A stretch of DNA of 64,000 nt from Chitinophagaceae bacterium (GCA_019752045.1 JAIEMP010000005.1:248001-312000), one strand, 5' to 3'. Shown: positions 53,476 through 62,300, counted from the stretch's first letter. Numbers and translations are program-made. Notes: generated from the sequence alone by a model not told the origin.

Positions 53476-53629
53476 CAGCCCCAACGACGTTAAAATTCTG
53501 TTGGGAAACCCGAAGCACAAAAACGAAGGATAGGCTTCCACTTACCGGAGTGATGTGTTTCAGGAACCCCTCCTACGCTATCACCGGCACTAAAGTTTTG
53601 GTGATCATGTTAAAGCTATGGAGGACAAA
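53476..53629 (+). ncRNA. Possible structured RNA or leader upstream of tRNA-Phe
   Basis: The 304-base gap after recQ has no gene. Downstream of the promoter box, several stems can form: CCCAAC/GTTGGG (53480-53485 with 53500-53505), GAAGC/GCTTC (53512-53516 with 53534-53538) and ATCACC/GGTGAT (53580-53585 with 53600-53605). ATCACCGG could instead pair with CCGGAGTGAT at 53545-53554, so two folds compete. I recognise no known RNA family. It may only be a 5' leader removed from the tRNA. Confidence 0.3.
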
Positions 53630-53702
53630 GGTGCGGTAGCTCAGTCGGTAGAGCAAAGGACTGAAAATCCTTGTGTCGCCGGTTCGATCCCGGCCCACAC
53701 CA
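53630..53702 (+). tRNA. tRNA-Phe (anticodon GAA)
   Basis: A 73-nucleotide cloverleaf without encoded CCA. The D-arm GCTC...GAGC, anticodon stem AAGGA/TCCTT with loop CTGAAAA (anticodon GAA at 53663-53665), T-arm GCCGG-TTCGATC-CCGGC and acceptor GGTGCGG/CCACACC all fit. The acceptor has one C-A mismatch at pair 5-68. A strong terminator follows at once. Confidence 0.95.
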
Positions 53703-53705
53703 CAT

Positions 53706-53736
53706 AAAAGCCCCCCGATTTATCGGGGGGCTTTTT
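53706..53736 (+). terminator. Intrinsic terminator after tRNA-Phe
   Basis: AAAAGCCCCCCGAT and ATCGGGGGGCTTTT form a perfect 14-bp stem with a two-base TT core, running into a T tract. It ends the tRNA transcript and could also act on the convergent transporter gene. Confidence 0.92.
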
Positions 53737-53770
53737 TAGGACTAGTCAAAAACGATTTGATTAAGCTCCT

Positions 53771-55348
53771 TTACAAATCATTAATCACTTTATACTTCGG
53801 CACTAATGCTTTCATCACCAGCCAGGCAATTAAATATGCAACCGCACAAATGGCAAACATGATGCTGTAAGAAGTAGTCATCTGTGCCAGCACCAATGGT
53901 TTTTGTACTTGCAGTAATTGTTCAAACGAAGCGGCATCAACAACTTTTAATTGATCTACTACTTCTTTTGAAAGACCGCTTAATTCTGATTTATCCAGAT
54001 TGATGGTATCGCCATATTTATTCAGCAGCTTCATACCCTGTATCTTAGAAAGATAATCACCCAAGCCATCTGCTTTTGCTTTCACCCATGCTTCAGCAAT
54101 ACCCGCCGCTTTATACGTATCAAATAAATACCCACCAAGCTTCGACATAATAACACCTCCCAAACCGCCGGCCATACCGCCAATTCCTACCACTGATCCA
54201 ATTGCTTTTTTTGGAAACATATCACTTACTGTAGTAAAAATATTGGCACTCCATGCCTGATGTGCCGATGCGCCAATACCAATTAATAATACAGGCACCC
54301 AAAAGCTGTAACCTCCAAGCGGCTGTGCTAACAATACAACTAATGGAATAGTTGCAATCAGGAACATGGCTTTCATGCGGCCATCATAAGGCGAGTAACC
54401 TTTCTTGAAATAATACACAGGGAACCAACCGCCACCAATACTGCCGAACATGGTCATGCTATATAGAACAGTGAGCGGAAGAGCAATTTCTAAGCTCGTC
54501 ATTCCATATTGTGCTTTTAAGTATGCAGGTAACCAAAACAGGAAGAACCACCACACACCATCGGTCATGAACTTACCAAAAGTAAACGCCCAGGTTTGTT
54601 TATAACCCAACAGCTTTGTCCATGAAACTTTTTCAACTTTCGCATCTGTTGAAGCAACCTGATCTTCTTTATCGCTGTTGATATAATCAAACTCAGCTTT
54701 GCTTAAACGTTTTTGTTCAGTTGCTTTATCGTAGAAAACTAACCAAAAAACTAACCATAAAAACCCGGTTGCACCAATCAGCACAAACGCTGTTTCCCAA
54801 CCCCAGTTTGCACCGATCCATGGAACGGTAAGCGGAGCAAGGATTGCACCTACATTTGCACCTGAATTAAAAATACCGGTTGCAAAAGAGCGTTCTTTTT
54901 TAGGAAAATATTCTGCCGTTGCTTTAATAGCTGCAGGAAAGTTACCGGCTTCTCCAAGCGCAAGCACAGCACGACCGATCATAAAACCAACAACAGAAAC
55001 ACTAACAGATGCCATCCCTAAAAAACCCAGCAGGGTAGCGGCTGACTGGCCAATTGGAATAGCCAATGCATGCAGAACAGCACCAATACTCCAGATAATG
55101 ATGGCCCATGCATAACCTTTCTTTGTACCGAGTTTGTCAATAAACCTTCCGGCAAATAACATACTGATGGCATAGCCAAACTGAAATACTGCAGTGATGT
55201 TTGCATAATCACTGTTGCTCCAGTTGAAGCGTTCTGCCAATACAGGTTGTAATAAACTTAATACCTGCCTGTCGAGATAGTTCACCGTTGTAGCAAAAAA
55301 TAATAGCGCACAAATCGTCCACCTGTATTTACCTATGGCTTGCTGCAT
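53771..55348 (-). CDS. MFS hexuronate transporter, ExuT-like
   Basis: A 525-residue protein with twelve membrane helices. RWTICALLFFATTVNYLDRQ then VLSLLQPVLAERFNWSNSDY is the typical start of the ACS/ExuT group of the major facilitator superfamily, and GEAGNFPAAIKATAEYFPKK is its conserved helix 4-5 segment. An additional, mostly hydrophilic stretch of about 60 residues (KADGLGDYLSKIQGMKLLNK ... VVDAASFEQLLQVQK) sits before the last helix. It is the likely uptake system for galacturonate and/or glucuronate, as the end of the uronate gene cluster. Confidence 0.88.
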   Translation of the reverse strand: MQQAIGKYRWTICALLFFATTVNYLDRQVLSLLQPVLAERFNWSNSDYANITAVFQFGYAISMLFAGRFIDKLGTKKGYAWAIIIWSIGAVLHALAIPIGQSAATLLGFLGMASVSVSVVGFMIGRAVLALGEAGNFPAAIKATAEYFPKKERSFATGIFNSGANVGAILAPLTVPWIGANWGWETAFVLIGATGFLWLVFWLVFYDKATEQKRLSKAEFDYINSDKEDQVASTDAKVEKVSWTKLLGYKQTWAFTFGKFMTDGVWWFFLFWLPAYLKAQYGMTSLEIALPLTVLYSMTMFGSIGGGWFPVYYFKKGYSPYDGRMKAMFLIATIPLVVLLAQPLGGYSFWVPVLLIGIGASAHQAWSANIFTTVSDMFPKKAIGSVVGIGGMAGGLGGVIMSKLGGYLFDTYKAAGIAEAWVKAKADGLGDYLSKIQGMKLLNKYGDTINLDKSELSGLSKEVVDQLKVVDAASFEQLLQVQKPLVLAQMTTSYSIMFAICAVAYLIAWLVMKALVPKYKVINDL

Positions 55349-55416
55349 GTTTGTTGTTTATTTTTATGAGAACAGAAGTTGCTTGATTTAGAACAAACGA
55401 ATTTCAAATCCTGCAC

Positions 55417-56082
55417 TTACTGTTTTCTTATTTTTTGTATAATCGTTAAAACGTCTTCTGTATTTTTTTGTAAAGCTGGGTAGTCCGCTTGTTCTAAAAT
55501 TGTTTTACTGATGAGTTTACTGCCTAAACCTACTCCTGTAACACCTGCTTTAAACCAGCTGCTGATGCTTTGTTCAGTTGCATCTACACCACCTGTTACA
55601 ACAAAATCAATTCCGTTGAACAAGGGCATGATGGCTTCTGCAAATGCCGGTTGCAATACATTGCCGGGAAAAAGCTTTACTAGTTTACACCCCGCCTGCT
55701 GTGCTACATGAATTTCAGTTACTGTCATACAACCGGGTATCCATAATACTTTATGCAAATAGGCAACATCACAAACAGCAGCGTCAAATATGGGGCTGAT
55801 CAGAAAATCAGCACCTGCTTTTACAAACTTCTCTGCATCATCAGCAGTTTTAATGGTACCGATGCCTAACAATAAATCAGGCCATGATGCTTTTCTTTCT
55901 TTCAGCAATGCAGAAAAGTTTGCCAAGGCTTTTGTTCCACGATTTGTAAATTCAATACAACGGATACCTGCTGCATACAATGCTTTTGTAACCGCAGTAC
56001 AAACAGTAAGATCATCATGGTAAAATAAAGGCAAGACACCTTGCTTTTTAATCTCTTGTTGTATGAATACTTCTCTTTCCAT
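55417..56082 (-). CDS. eda: 2-keto-3-deoxy-6-phosphogluconate (KDPG) aldolase
   Basis: A 221-residue class I aldolase. Glu44 lies in IRCIEFTNRGTKAL and the Schiff-base Lys136 in KLVKLFPGN. FVVTGGVDATEQSISSWFKA and GVGLGSKLIS form the phosphate site. It splits KDPG into pyruvate and glyceraldehyde-3-phosphate, the last step of the uronate pathway in this cluster. It starts 17 bases after the kdgK stop, a clear operon pair. Confidence 0.93.
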   Translation of the reverse strand: MEREVFIQQEIKKQGVLPLFYHDDLTVCTAVTKALYAAGIRCIEFTNRGTKALANFSALLKERKASWPDLLLGIGTIKTADDAEKFVKAGADFLISPIFDAAVCDVAYLHKVLWIPGCMTVTEIHVAQQAGCKLVKLFPGNVLQPAFAEAIMPLFNGIDFVVTGGVDATEQSISSWFKAGVTGVGLGSKLISKTILEQADYPALQKNTEDVLTIIQKIRKQ

Positions 56083-56099
56083 TGTATATTGTTGTTTAA

Positions 56100-57104
56100 T
56101 CAGAAAAATCGTTCAGCTCTTTTCGTTACATCCTGTATACTTTGCTTTGTGGAATCGCCTGCTTCAAACAATTTTCCTACGGCAGCAGCTGCTGCAAAGT
56201 CAATGATGCGTTGTGTTGGATGCTGGTTCTGAAAACCATAAATCACGCCACCCATAAAACAATCACCACTTCCGGCTTTATCAACCACATTCGCTATATC
56301 ATAATCACCGGACATCAGTATCTCTCCTTTGTGCTGCAGTAAAGCAAAGTACTCTTTTTCGAGACGATAGGTATAAGCGAATGTATGTGCTCCCGGATAT
56401 TGTTTCTGTAACTGCTGCATACTTTCAGAAGCCGCTGTAATTAATTTATTTTTTGAGCAACCGGCACTTTCTTTGAGTGGAGATGCAATTCCCAGCAAGG
56501 TTTCAGTTGCCCATATATTTCCCATGATGAGTGTTGCATATTGTGTTAATTCCGGCATTACTTCAACCGGATTTTTTCCATATTTCCAAAGCCTGGAACG
56601 ATAGTTCAGATCAACAGAAATAGTAAGACCCATTCTTTTTGCTGCTTCCAATCCTTCTTTGCAAACAGCAGCTACATTGCTGTTTAAAGCAGGGCTAATT
56701 GCACTGAAATGAAACCAGCAACAATTCTCCAATACTTCATCCCAATTAATCATGCCCGGTTGTAATGATGCAAAGGAAGAATGTGAACGGTCGTAAATCA
56801 CAGCGGCATTTTTAAGATCTGCACCCTGAGGCAGATAATAGGTTCCAATGCGATCACCTGAAAGATGAATAGCTGATGTGTCAATATTTTTCTGCTCCAA
56901 CTCTTCCATGATTTCTTTACTGAGGTAGTGATCAGGAAGAGCCGTACAGTATTTTACAGGTATTTGCCAAGAGGCCAATGCATGCGCTACATTCAGCTCT
57001 GCACCACCAATATATACAGGCATACTATTCTTCTGCATCCATTCTCTGTTTAAAGATGGACTTAGGCGCAACAATAATTCACCAAAGCAAAAAACCTTTT
57101 TCAT
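56100..57104 (-). CDS. kdgK: 2-keto-3-deoxygluconate kinase
   Basis: A 334-residue PfkB-family sugar kinase. FCFGELLLRLSPSLNREWMQ and PVYIGGAELNVAHALASWQI open the fold with the substrate GG site. The C-terminal anion hole and base read VVDKAGSGDCFMGGVIYGFQ, with the catalytic Asp in AGSGD. It phosphorylates KDG at O6 to give KDPG for the aldolase encoded next. The kduI gene lies 56 bases upstream. Confidence 0.92.
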   Translation of the reverse strand: MKKVFCFGELLLRLSPSLNREWMQKNSMPVYIGGAELNVAHALASWQIPVKYCTALPDHYLSKEIMEELEQKNIDTSAIHLSGDRIGTYYLPQGADLKNAAVIYDRSHSSFASLQPGMINWDEVLENCCWFHFSAISPALNSNVAAVCKEGLEAAKRMGLTISVDLNYRSRLWKYGKNPVEVMPELTQYATLIMGNIWATETLLGIASPLKESAGCSKNKLITAASESMQQLQKQYPGAHTFAYTYRLEKEYFALLQHKGEILMSGDYDIANVVDKAGSGDCFMGGVIYGFQNQHPTQRIIDFAAAAAVGKLFEAGDSTKQSIQDVTKRAERFF

Positions 57105-57160
57105 ATTTATTAAAACGCAGGCAACACTGATTGTGTGTTGATGCGCAGATTTACTTTTTA

Positions 57161-58066
57161 TTACTTTAATGTTGCTACGGGTGCCGGGTCCATATCAGTA
57201 TAAACTAAATTTTCACCAGCCATTCCCCAAATGAAACCATAGTTGGTGGTGCCGCAACCAAAGTGTGTACTCCATGGTGGAGAAATCACCGCTTCGTTGT
57301 TGGTCATCACCAGATGTCTTGTTTCCATTGGGTTGCCCATGAAATGAAATAAACGTTGTCCTTCCGGTAAATCGAAATACAAATACACTTCCATACGGCG
57401 TGTATGTGTGTGTGGCGGAATTGAATTCCATACACTACCCGGCGCAAGCACTGTTAAACCCATTACCAACTGACAGCTTTTTAAACCATCGAGGTGAATG
57501 TATTTATAAACCGTACGCTTGTTGGCTGTTTCAACTGCACCTAACTCAACCGGTGATGCCTGTTCTTTTGTAAACATTGCATTTGGATGAGTTGCATGTG
57601 CAGGTGATGATAATAAATAGAACACCGCAGGGTTTTTCTTTGATGCAGAACTAAAGCTTACTTTCTGTGTTCCTTTACCGAGATACAGACAGGAAAGTTT
57701 ATTGAGTTCAAACTTCTTACCATCTGCTGTTACAGTTCCTTTACCACCAATGTTGATGATGCCGAGTTCTCTTCTTTCCAAAAAATACTCAGCTCTTAAT
57801 TCAGGATGATTTGAAAGTGTAAGCGTTTTATTTGCAGGCACTGCCCCACCAACAATTACACGATCATAATGCGTATAAACTAATTTCAGTTGATCGGGTA
57901 CCATCAACTCTTTCACCAAAAAATTATCGATGAGCTGTTGTGTATCGAAGCCTTTTGTTTCTTCCGGCCCCACAGCAAAACGTACTTCCATATCGCCATC
58001 CATGTAGGTATTGCTGTTATAATCTTTCAATTGAACTGCCGGAGCTTTTATTTTTTTTGTTGCCAT
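57161..58066 (-). CDS. kduI: 5-keto-4-deoxyuronate isomerase
   Basis: A 301-residue cupin. The metal site is in SIPPHTHTRRMEVYLYFDLP (two His and one Glu) with a further His in PPWSTHFGCGTTNYGFIWGM. YFLERRELGIINIGGKGTVT and LSCLYLGKGTQKVSF are family motifs. It isomerises 5-keto-4-deoxyuronate (from unsaturated uronates released by pectate or glycosaminoglycan lyases) to 2,5-diketo-3-deoxygluconate, the substrate of KduD encoded just upstream. Confidence 0.94.
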   Translation of the reverse strand: MATKKIKAPAVQLKDYNSNTYMDGDMEVRFAVGPEETKGFDTQQLIDNFLVKELMVPDQLKLVYTHYDRVIVGGAVPANKTLTLSNHPELRAEYFLERRELGIINIGGKGTVTADGKKFELNKLSCLYLGKGTQKVSFSSASKKNPAVFYLLSSPAHATHPNAMFTKEQASPVELGAVETANKRTVYKYIHLDGLKSCQLVMGLTVLAPGSVWNSIPPHTHTRRMEVYLYFDLPEGQRLFHFMGNPMETRHLVMTNNEAVISPPWSTHFGCGTTNYGFIWGMAGENLVYTDMDPAPVATLK

Positions 58067-58084
58067 AAAAAATATGTTTAACCG

Positions 58085-58110
58085 CCGTCAGGGTTTGCAA
58101 CCGCTGACGG
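58085..58110. repeat. Palindrome in the kduI-kduD gap
   Basis: CCGTCAG at 58085-58091 and CTGACGG at 58104-58110 form a perfect 7-bp outer stem; GTT/AAC pairs extend it inside around a TGC loop. It almost fills the 55-base gap between kduD and kduI. Confidence 0.7.
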
Positions 58111-58121
58111 GGTAATGAAAA

Positions 58122-58883
58122 TTAACGTGCCATCCATCCACCATCAACAAATAACACTGTACCGTTTACATAATCTGATGCTGATGATGCAAGGAAAGTA
58201 ACCGGTCCTTTGAAATCATCAGGCACACCCCAACGACCAACAGGAATACGATCAAGAATTGTTTTGCTTCTGTCTGCATCTTCACGTAAAGCCTGTGTAT
58301 TATTTGTTGCGATGTAACCTGGAGCAATACCATTTACACAAACACCTTTGCTTCCCCACTCGTTACCAAATGCACGAACCAAACCAGCAACTGCAGATTT
58401 CGTCGCAGTATAACCGGGCACATTGATACCACCCTGGAAACTTAACAATGAACACGTGAAAATAATTTTACCACCACCATTGTCGATCATGTGTTTACCA
58501 AACTCACGACCCAAAATAAATTGTGCATTGAGGTTGATGTCAACTACTTTATCCCAATATTCATCAGGATGTTCAGCAGCAGGTTTACGCATAATAATAC
58601 CTGCGTTGTTCACAAGAATATCAATTTTATTTTCTGCTTTTACTTTATTGATGAACGCATAAAGTGCTTCACGGTTGCCAATATCAACACGGTGATAAGT
58701 GAACTTGCGGCCGGTTGCTTCAATGGCTGCTTTCACAGCTGAATAATCTTCCACAATAGAAGCACCGACAATATCTGCACCTGCTTCTGCCAATGCTGTT
58801 GCCATACCCATACCAAGACCGGTATCGCAACCGGTTACCAATGCTGTTTTGCCTGAAAGGTTAAAGAGATCCAATGTTTGCAT
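58122..58883 (-). CDS. kduD: 2-dehydro-3-deoxy-D-gluconate 5-dehydrogenase (short-chain dehydrogenase)
   Basis: A 253-residue SDR from MQTLDLFNLSGKTALVTGCD. The cofactor loop TGCDTGLGMGMA, VNNAGI motif and active site Ser...Tyr-x3-Lys (CSLLSFQGGINVPGYTATKS) are all present. The C-terminal end PVTFLASSASDYVNGTVLFV with DGGW matches KduD. It reduces 2,5-diketo-3-deoxygluconate to KDG with NAD(P)H. The frame is open nine codons upstream, but that part comes from the repeat-rich gap. Confidence 0.92.
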   Translation of the reverse strand: MQTLDLFNLSGKTALVTGCDTGLGMGMATALAEAGADIVGASIVEDYSAVKAAIEATGRKFTYHRVDIGNREALYAFINKVKAENKIDILVNNAGIIMRKPAAEHPDEYWDKVVDINLNAQFILGREFGKHMIDNGGGKIIFTCSLLSFQGGINVPGYTATKSAVAGLVRAFGNEWGSKGVCVNGIAPGYIATNNTQALREDADRSKTILDRIPVGRWGVPDDFKGPVTFLASSASDYVNGTVLFVDGGWMAR

Positions 58884-58917
58884 GATTACCTCACCCTCGT
58901 TCCCTCTCACCTCATCC

Positions 58918-58949
58918 GCCCTTCGGGCACCTTCTCCTCAAGGAGAAGG
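58918..58949. repeat. Two adjacent palindromes upstream of kduD
   Basis: GCCCTTCGGGC (58918-58928) and CCTTCTCC-TCAA-GGAGAAGG (58930-58949, perfect 8-bp stem) stand side by side in the gap between uxaC and kduD. Both are common building blocks of bacterial intergenic palindromic repeats. Confidence 0.8.
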
Positions 58950-59039
58950 GCAAAAGAAATGGAATTTGTTTTAAGGGAGGCCGGGCTTTTGTTTTATATG
59001 TTTAAAAAATAATGAACCATTCTTCTGCAGTAAATAAAT

Positions 59040-60482
59040 TTAGCTGCCCACTTTGTTTACTGTTTCTGCTGCATCGAGATGCTGCAGGTTGAAATATTGT
59101 TTTGCGTTGTTGTAACAGATATCCTGTATGGTTTTACCTATCAATGCAATATCATTCGGTAATTCACCATTCTCCACTTCTTCACCATACATGTTACAAA
59201 GTATGCGACGGAAATATTCATGACGGGGGAAAGAGAGGAAGCTCCGGCTATCAGTCAACATGCCAACAAAGCGACTGAGTAAACCCATATTGCTGAGTGC
59301 ATTGATCTGTTTGGTCATTCCATCTTTCTGATCGAGGAACCACCAACCGCTGCCCCATTGTACTTTACCTGCAACAGAACCATCATTGAAGTTTCCGATC
59401 ATGGTTGCGAACAATTCATTATCGGCAGGATTCAGATTATAAATGATCGTCTTCGCCAGTTTATCATTACTGTCTAAACGGTTTAAGAATTTTGATAAAG
59501 CTCTTGCTTGAGAGAAATCACCGATGCTGTCCCAACCTGTATCAGGACCTAATTGCTGCAACATGCGACTGTTGTTATTACGCAATGCACCCAAATGAAA
59601 TTGTTGCACCCAACCTTTTTCATGATCCCATTCAGCAAAGATCACCAGCATGGCACTCTTGAACTTTTTCTTTTCTTCTAATGTTAAGTTACCACCGCTG
59701 CGTACCTGTGCAAAAATGCCAACGATCTCTGTTTGTGTATAATCTTCTGCATAAATCTCTTCTAATCCATGATCTGATACTGCACAACCATTCGCTGCAA
59801 AATAATCATGACGCTTTTTCAATGCAGCCAAATAATCATTGAAGCTGCTGATAGAAGTATCAGCTGCTTTTTCCAATAAGGTGAGATAATTATTGAAGCT
59901 GATGGTATCATCCACATTCATTGCCTTATCAGGACGAAAAGCAGGATTCATTTTAGTGAAGCTGCCTTGCTGACGAAGTTGCTGATGGTATTTCAGATCA
60001 TCAACCGGATCATCCGTTGTGCAGATGAGTTTTACATTCATCTGTTGCAATAAACCTTGTACACTATGCGATGCATTCTGCAATTGAGCAGTAGCGTCAT
60101 CATAAATGCGTTTGGCACTATTTGCATTCAATACTTCGTGAATGTTGAAATAGCGTTGCAGTTCAAGATGCGTCCAGTGATATAATGGATTACGTAAGGT
60201 ATAAGGAACAGTAGCTGCCCATTGTTCAAACTTTTCCCAATCGCTGGCATTACCGGTGATGAACTTTTCATTCACACCATTTGTACGCATGGCTCTCCAT
60301 TTATAATGATCGCCATATAACCACACCTGCGTCAGGTTTTCGAAGTTGATATTATTCGCTACCTGCTCTGGCGGCAGGTGATTGTGATAATCAATGATAG
60401 GCATCTGCTTTGCAAACTCGTGGTAGAGTTGCTCTGCTGTTTTATTTTGCAATAAAAAGTTGTCGTCTAAAAACTTTTTCAT
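59040..60482 (-). CDS. uxaC: Glucuronate/galacturonate isomerase
   Basis: A 480-residue TIM-barrel enzyme of the amidohydrolase superfamily. MPIIDYHNHLPPEQVANNIN contains the metal-binding HxH-like site. YGDHYKWRAMRTNGVNEKFI, LICTTDDPVDDLKYHQQLRQ and LTDSRSFLSFPRHEYFRRIL with GEEVENGELPND are hallmark uronate-isomerase motifs. It converts D-galacturonate to tagaturonate and D-glucuronate to fructuronate, the first step of the pathway here. The adjacent gaps on both sides hold palindromes. Confidence 0.95.
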   Translation of the reverse strand: MKKFLDDNFLLQNKTAEQLYHEFAKQMPIIDYHNHLPPEQVANNINFENLTQVWLYGDHYKWRAMRTNGVNEKFITGNASDWEKFEQWAATVPYTLRNPLYHWTHLELQRYFNIHEVLNANSAKRIYDDATAQLQNASHSVQGLLQQMNVKLICTTDDPVDDLKYHQQLRQQGSFTKMNPAFRPDKAMNVDDTISFNNYLTLLEKAADTSISSFNDYLAALKKRHDYFAANGCAVSDHGLEEIYAEDYTQTEIVGIFAQVRSGGNLTLEEKKKFKSAMLVIFAEWDHEKGWVQQFHLGALRNNNSRMLQQLGPDTGWDSIGDFSQARALSKFLNRLDSNDKLAKTIIYNLNPADNELFATMIGNFNDGSVAGKVQWGSGWWFLDQKDGMTKQINALSNMGLLSRFVGMLTDSRSFLSFPRHEYFRRILCNMYGEEVENGELPNDIALIGKTIQDICYNNAKQYFNLQHLDAAETVNKVGS

Positions 60483-60526
60483 TTAAAAAAATTGATTCGG
60501 TTAATTTTTATTTCTAAGGTTTCATT

Positions 60527-60548
60527 CGTCCGACGTGGGCGTCTGACG
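60527..60548. repeat. Hairpin in the uxaA-uxaC gap
   Basis: CGTCCGACG (60527-60535) and CGTCTGACG (60540-60548) pair at eight of nine positions around a TGGG loop. A smaller GTAC-CTC-GTAC follows directly. It lies between the uxaC start and the uxaA stop, where it could end or stabilise the mRNA. Confidence 0.65.
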
Positions 60549-60563
60549 TGGCGTACCTCGTAC

Positions 60564-62234
60564 TTACAAACTCACCCCACGTTTCCATGGAATGAAATCA
60601 TCCTGGTTCAATATCACCGCTTTTGGTGTTACTTCGCCGCTTGCTGCCTTAATACAATATTCAAGAATGGCTTCACCCATTTCTTCAATTGTTTTTTCAC
60701 CTTCAATCACCGGCCCGCAATCAATATCAATGATATCGTTCATGCGTTTGGTGAGATTACTGTTGGTTGAAACTTTAATGGTTGGACAAACAGGATTTCC
60801 TGTTGGTGTGCCAAGTCCTGTTGTAAACAAGATCAATGTAGCACCACTTGCAGCTTTACCAGTAGTTGCTTCCACATCATTACCGGGTGTGCAAACCAAA
60901 CTCAAGCCTGGTTTTGTTGCAGGTTCCGTATAGTCCAATACATCAACCACCGGTGAAGAGCCGCCTTTCTTTGCAGCACCTGCACTTTTAATGGCATCAG
61001 TAATTAATCCATCTTTAATATTACCGGGCGAAGGATTCATATGAAAACCAGAACCAACTTTCAACGCCTGGTCGTTATAAGCTGTCATTAAGTGAATGAA
61101 CTTCTCTGCACTTTCTTTTTCTTTTGTACGATCGATGAGCTCTTGTTCAACACCACATAACTCAGGAAACTCAGCCAATAATATTTTACCACCTAGTGCA
61201 ACAACAAGATCTGATGCATAACCAACAGCAGGATTAGCAGAGATACCACTAAAGCCATCACTGCCACCACACTTCACACCAATACAAAGTTTATCGAGTG
61301 ATGCAGGTTGACGTTCGAGTTTGTTGATCTCGATCAATCCTTCAAATGTTTTACGGATTGCTTCAGCAATTAATTGCTCTTCGCTCTGCGATTGCTGTTG
61401 TTCAAAAACATATAGCGGTTTATCAAAGTTGGCGTTTTGTTTTTTTAGATCATCTTTGAAATCCTGTACTTGCAAATTCTGACAACCTAAACTCAAAACC
61501 GTTACACCGCCAACGTTTGGATGATCAGCATAAGCGGCTAGTAATTTACTCAACACAGCAGCATCCTGGCGAATACCACCGCAGCCACCCTGGTGATTTA
61601 AAAACTTTATACCGTCAACATTTTTAAACGGACGAAGCCCCCTCCCCGAACTAAGTTCCTTCCCTCCGGGAACCCCCAAAGGGGGAGGAGCAAGACTCAG
61701 AGACTGTAAGTCTTCTCCATTTTTGTAAGCTTCCAGTAGCGATTTTGTATAGGCTTTATATTTTTCTGTTACTGCATAACCTAATTCGTTATGCATGGCT
61801 TCACGTATCACATCAAGATTTCTGTTCTCACAAAAAACTGTGGGGATGAACAGCCAGTAATTGGCAGTACCTACACGGCCATCGCTGCGCAGGTAACCAT
61901 TAAATGTTTTTCCCTGAAACTTTGAAACATCAGGTGGCTGCCATTCGTAGTGCGAAGGACGGTATGCAAATGGAAGTGCGGCATGTTTCAGATTTTCTGT
62001 TGTCATCAATCCGCCAGCAGGAATAAGTTTTTGCGCCTTACCTACCAACACACCATACATAATGGCGTCATCACCCGGCTGCATTTCTTTTTCAAAGAAT
62101 TTATGTTTTGCATTGATATCGTCCTGCAACACATACTCGTTACCCTGGAATGAAATGGTTTCTCCTTTTTTCAAATTGGTCAACGCAACAATGACGTTGT
62201 CCTTTGGATGTACTTTTAAAACTTTATGCTTCAT
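60564..62234 (-). CDS. uxaA: Altronate dehydratase with in-frame repeat insertion
   Basis: A 556-residue UxaA. The N-terminal SAF domain (VLKVHPKDNVIVALTNLKKG) is followed by the catalytic part with GTANYWLFIPTVFCENRNLD, KNVDGIKFLNHQGGCGGIRQ, VGVKCGGSDG-type IGVKCGGSDGFSGISANPAV and the end GQDDFIPWKRGVSL-like NQDDFIPWKRGVSL. It dehydrates altronate to KDG using iron. Residues 182-201 (APPPLGVPGGKELSSGRGLR) do not look like the enzyme. They are encoded by a GC-rich palindromic element lying in the linker before the KNVDGIKF motif, and the reading frame is kept. Confidence 0.92.
   Translation of the reverse strand: MKHKVLKVHPKDNVIVALTNLKKGETISFQGNEYVLQDDINAKHKFFEKEMQPGDDAIMYGVLVGKAQKLIPAGGLMTTENLKHAALPFAYRPSHYEWQPPDVSKFQGKTFNGYLRSDGRVGTANYWLFIPTVFCENRNLDVIREAMHNELGYAVTEKYKAYTKSLLEAYKNGEDLQSLSLAPPPLGVPGGKELSSGRGLRPFKNVDGIKFLNHQGGCGGIRQDAAVLSKLLAAYADHPNVGGVTVLSLGCQNLQVQDFKDDLKKQNANFDKPLYVFEQQQSQSEEQLIAEAIRKTFEGLIEINKLERQPASLDKLCIGVKCGGSDGFSGISANPAVGYASDLVVALGGKILLAEFPELCGVEQELIDRTKEKESAEKFIHLMTAYNDQALKVGSGFHMNPSPGNIKDGLITDAIKSAGAAKKGGSSPVVDVLDYTEPATKPGLSLVCTPGNDVEATTGKAASGATLILFTTGLGTPTGNPVCPTIKVSTNSNLTKRMNDIIDIDCGPVIEGEKTIEEMGEAILEYCIKAASGEVTPKAVILNQDDFIPWKRGVSL
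61637..61690. repeat. GC-rich palindromic element inside uxaA
   Basis: Outer arms CCTCCCC (61641-61647) and GGGGGAGG (61681-61688), with an inner CCCCC-AAA-GGGGG hairpin and a GGGAA/TTCC segment between. It is unlike the surrounding coding sequence. The 54 bases correspond to 18 codons, so translation continues through it. The outer arms match the palindrome CCTCCCC-TACC-GGGGGAGG found intergenically 0.8 kb upstream. Confidence 0.8.
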
Positions 62235-62283
62235 TTGCCTCTCCTTCTCGAACTGCGTTCCTAACTTTCGCTTTGCTCAGTTA

Positions 62284-62300
62284 CCTCTCCGGTAGAGAGG
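62284..62300. repeat. Short palindrome upstream of uxaA
   Basis: CCTCTC-CGGTA-GAGAGG, a perfect 6-bp stem, in the 211-base gap between uxaB and uxaA. It resembles the CCTCCCC palindrome further along the same gap. Confidence 0.6.
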
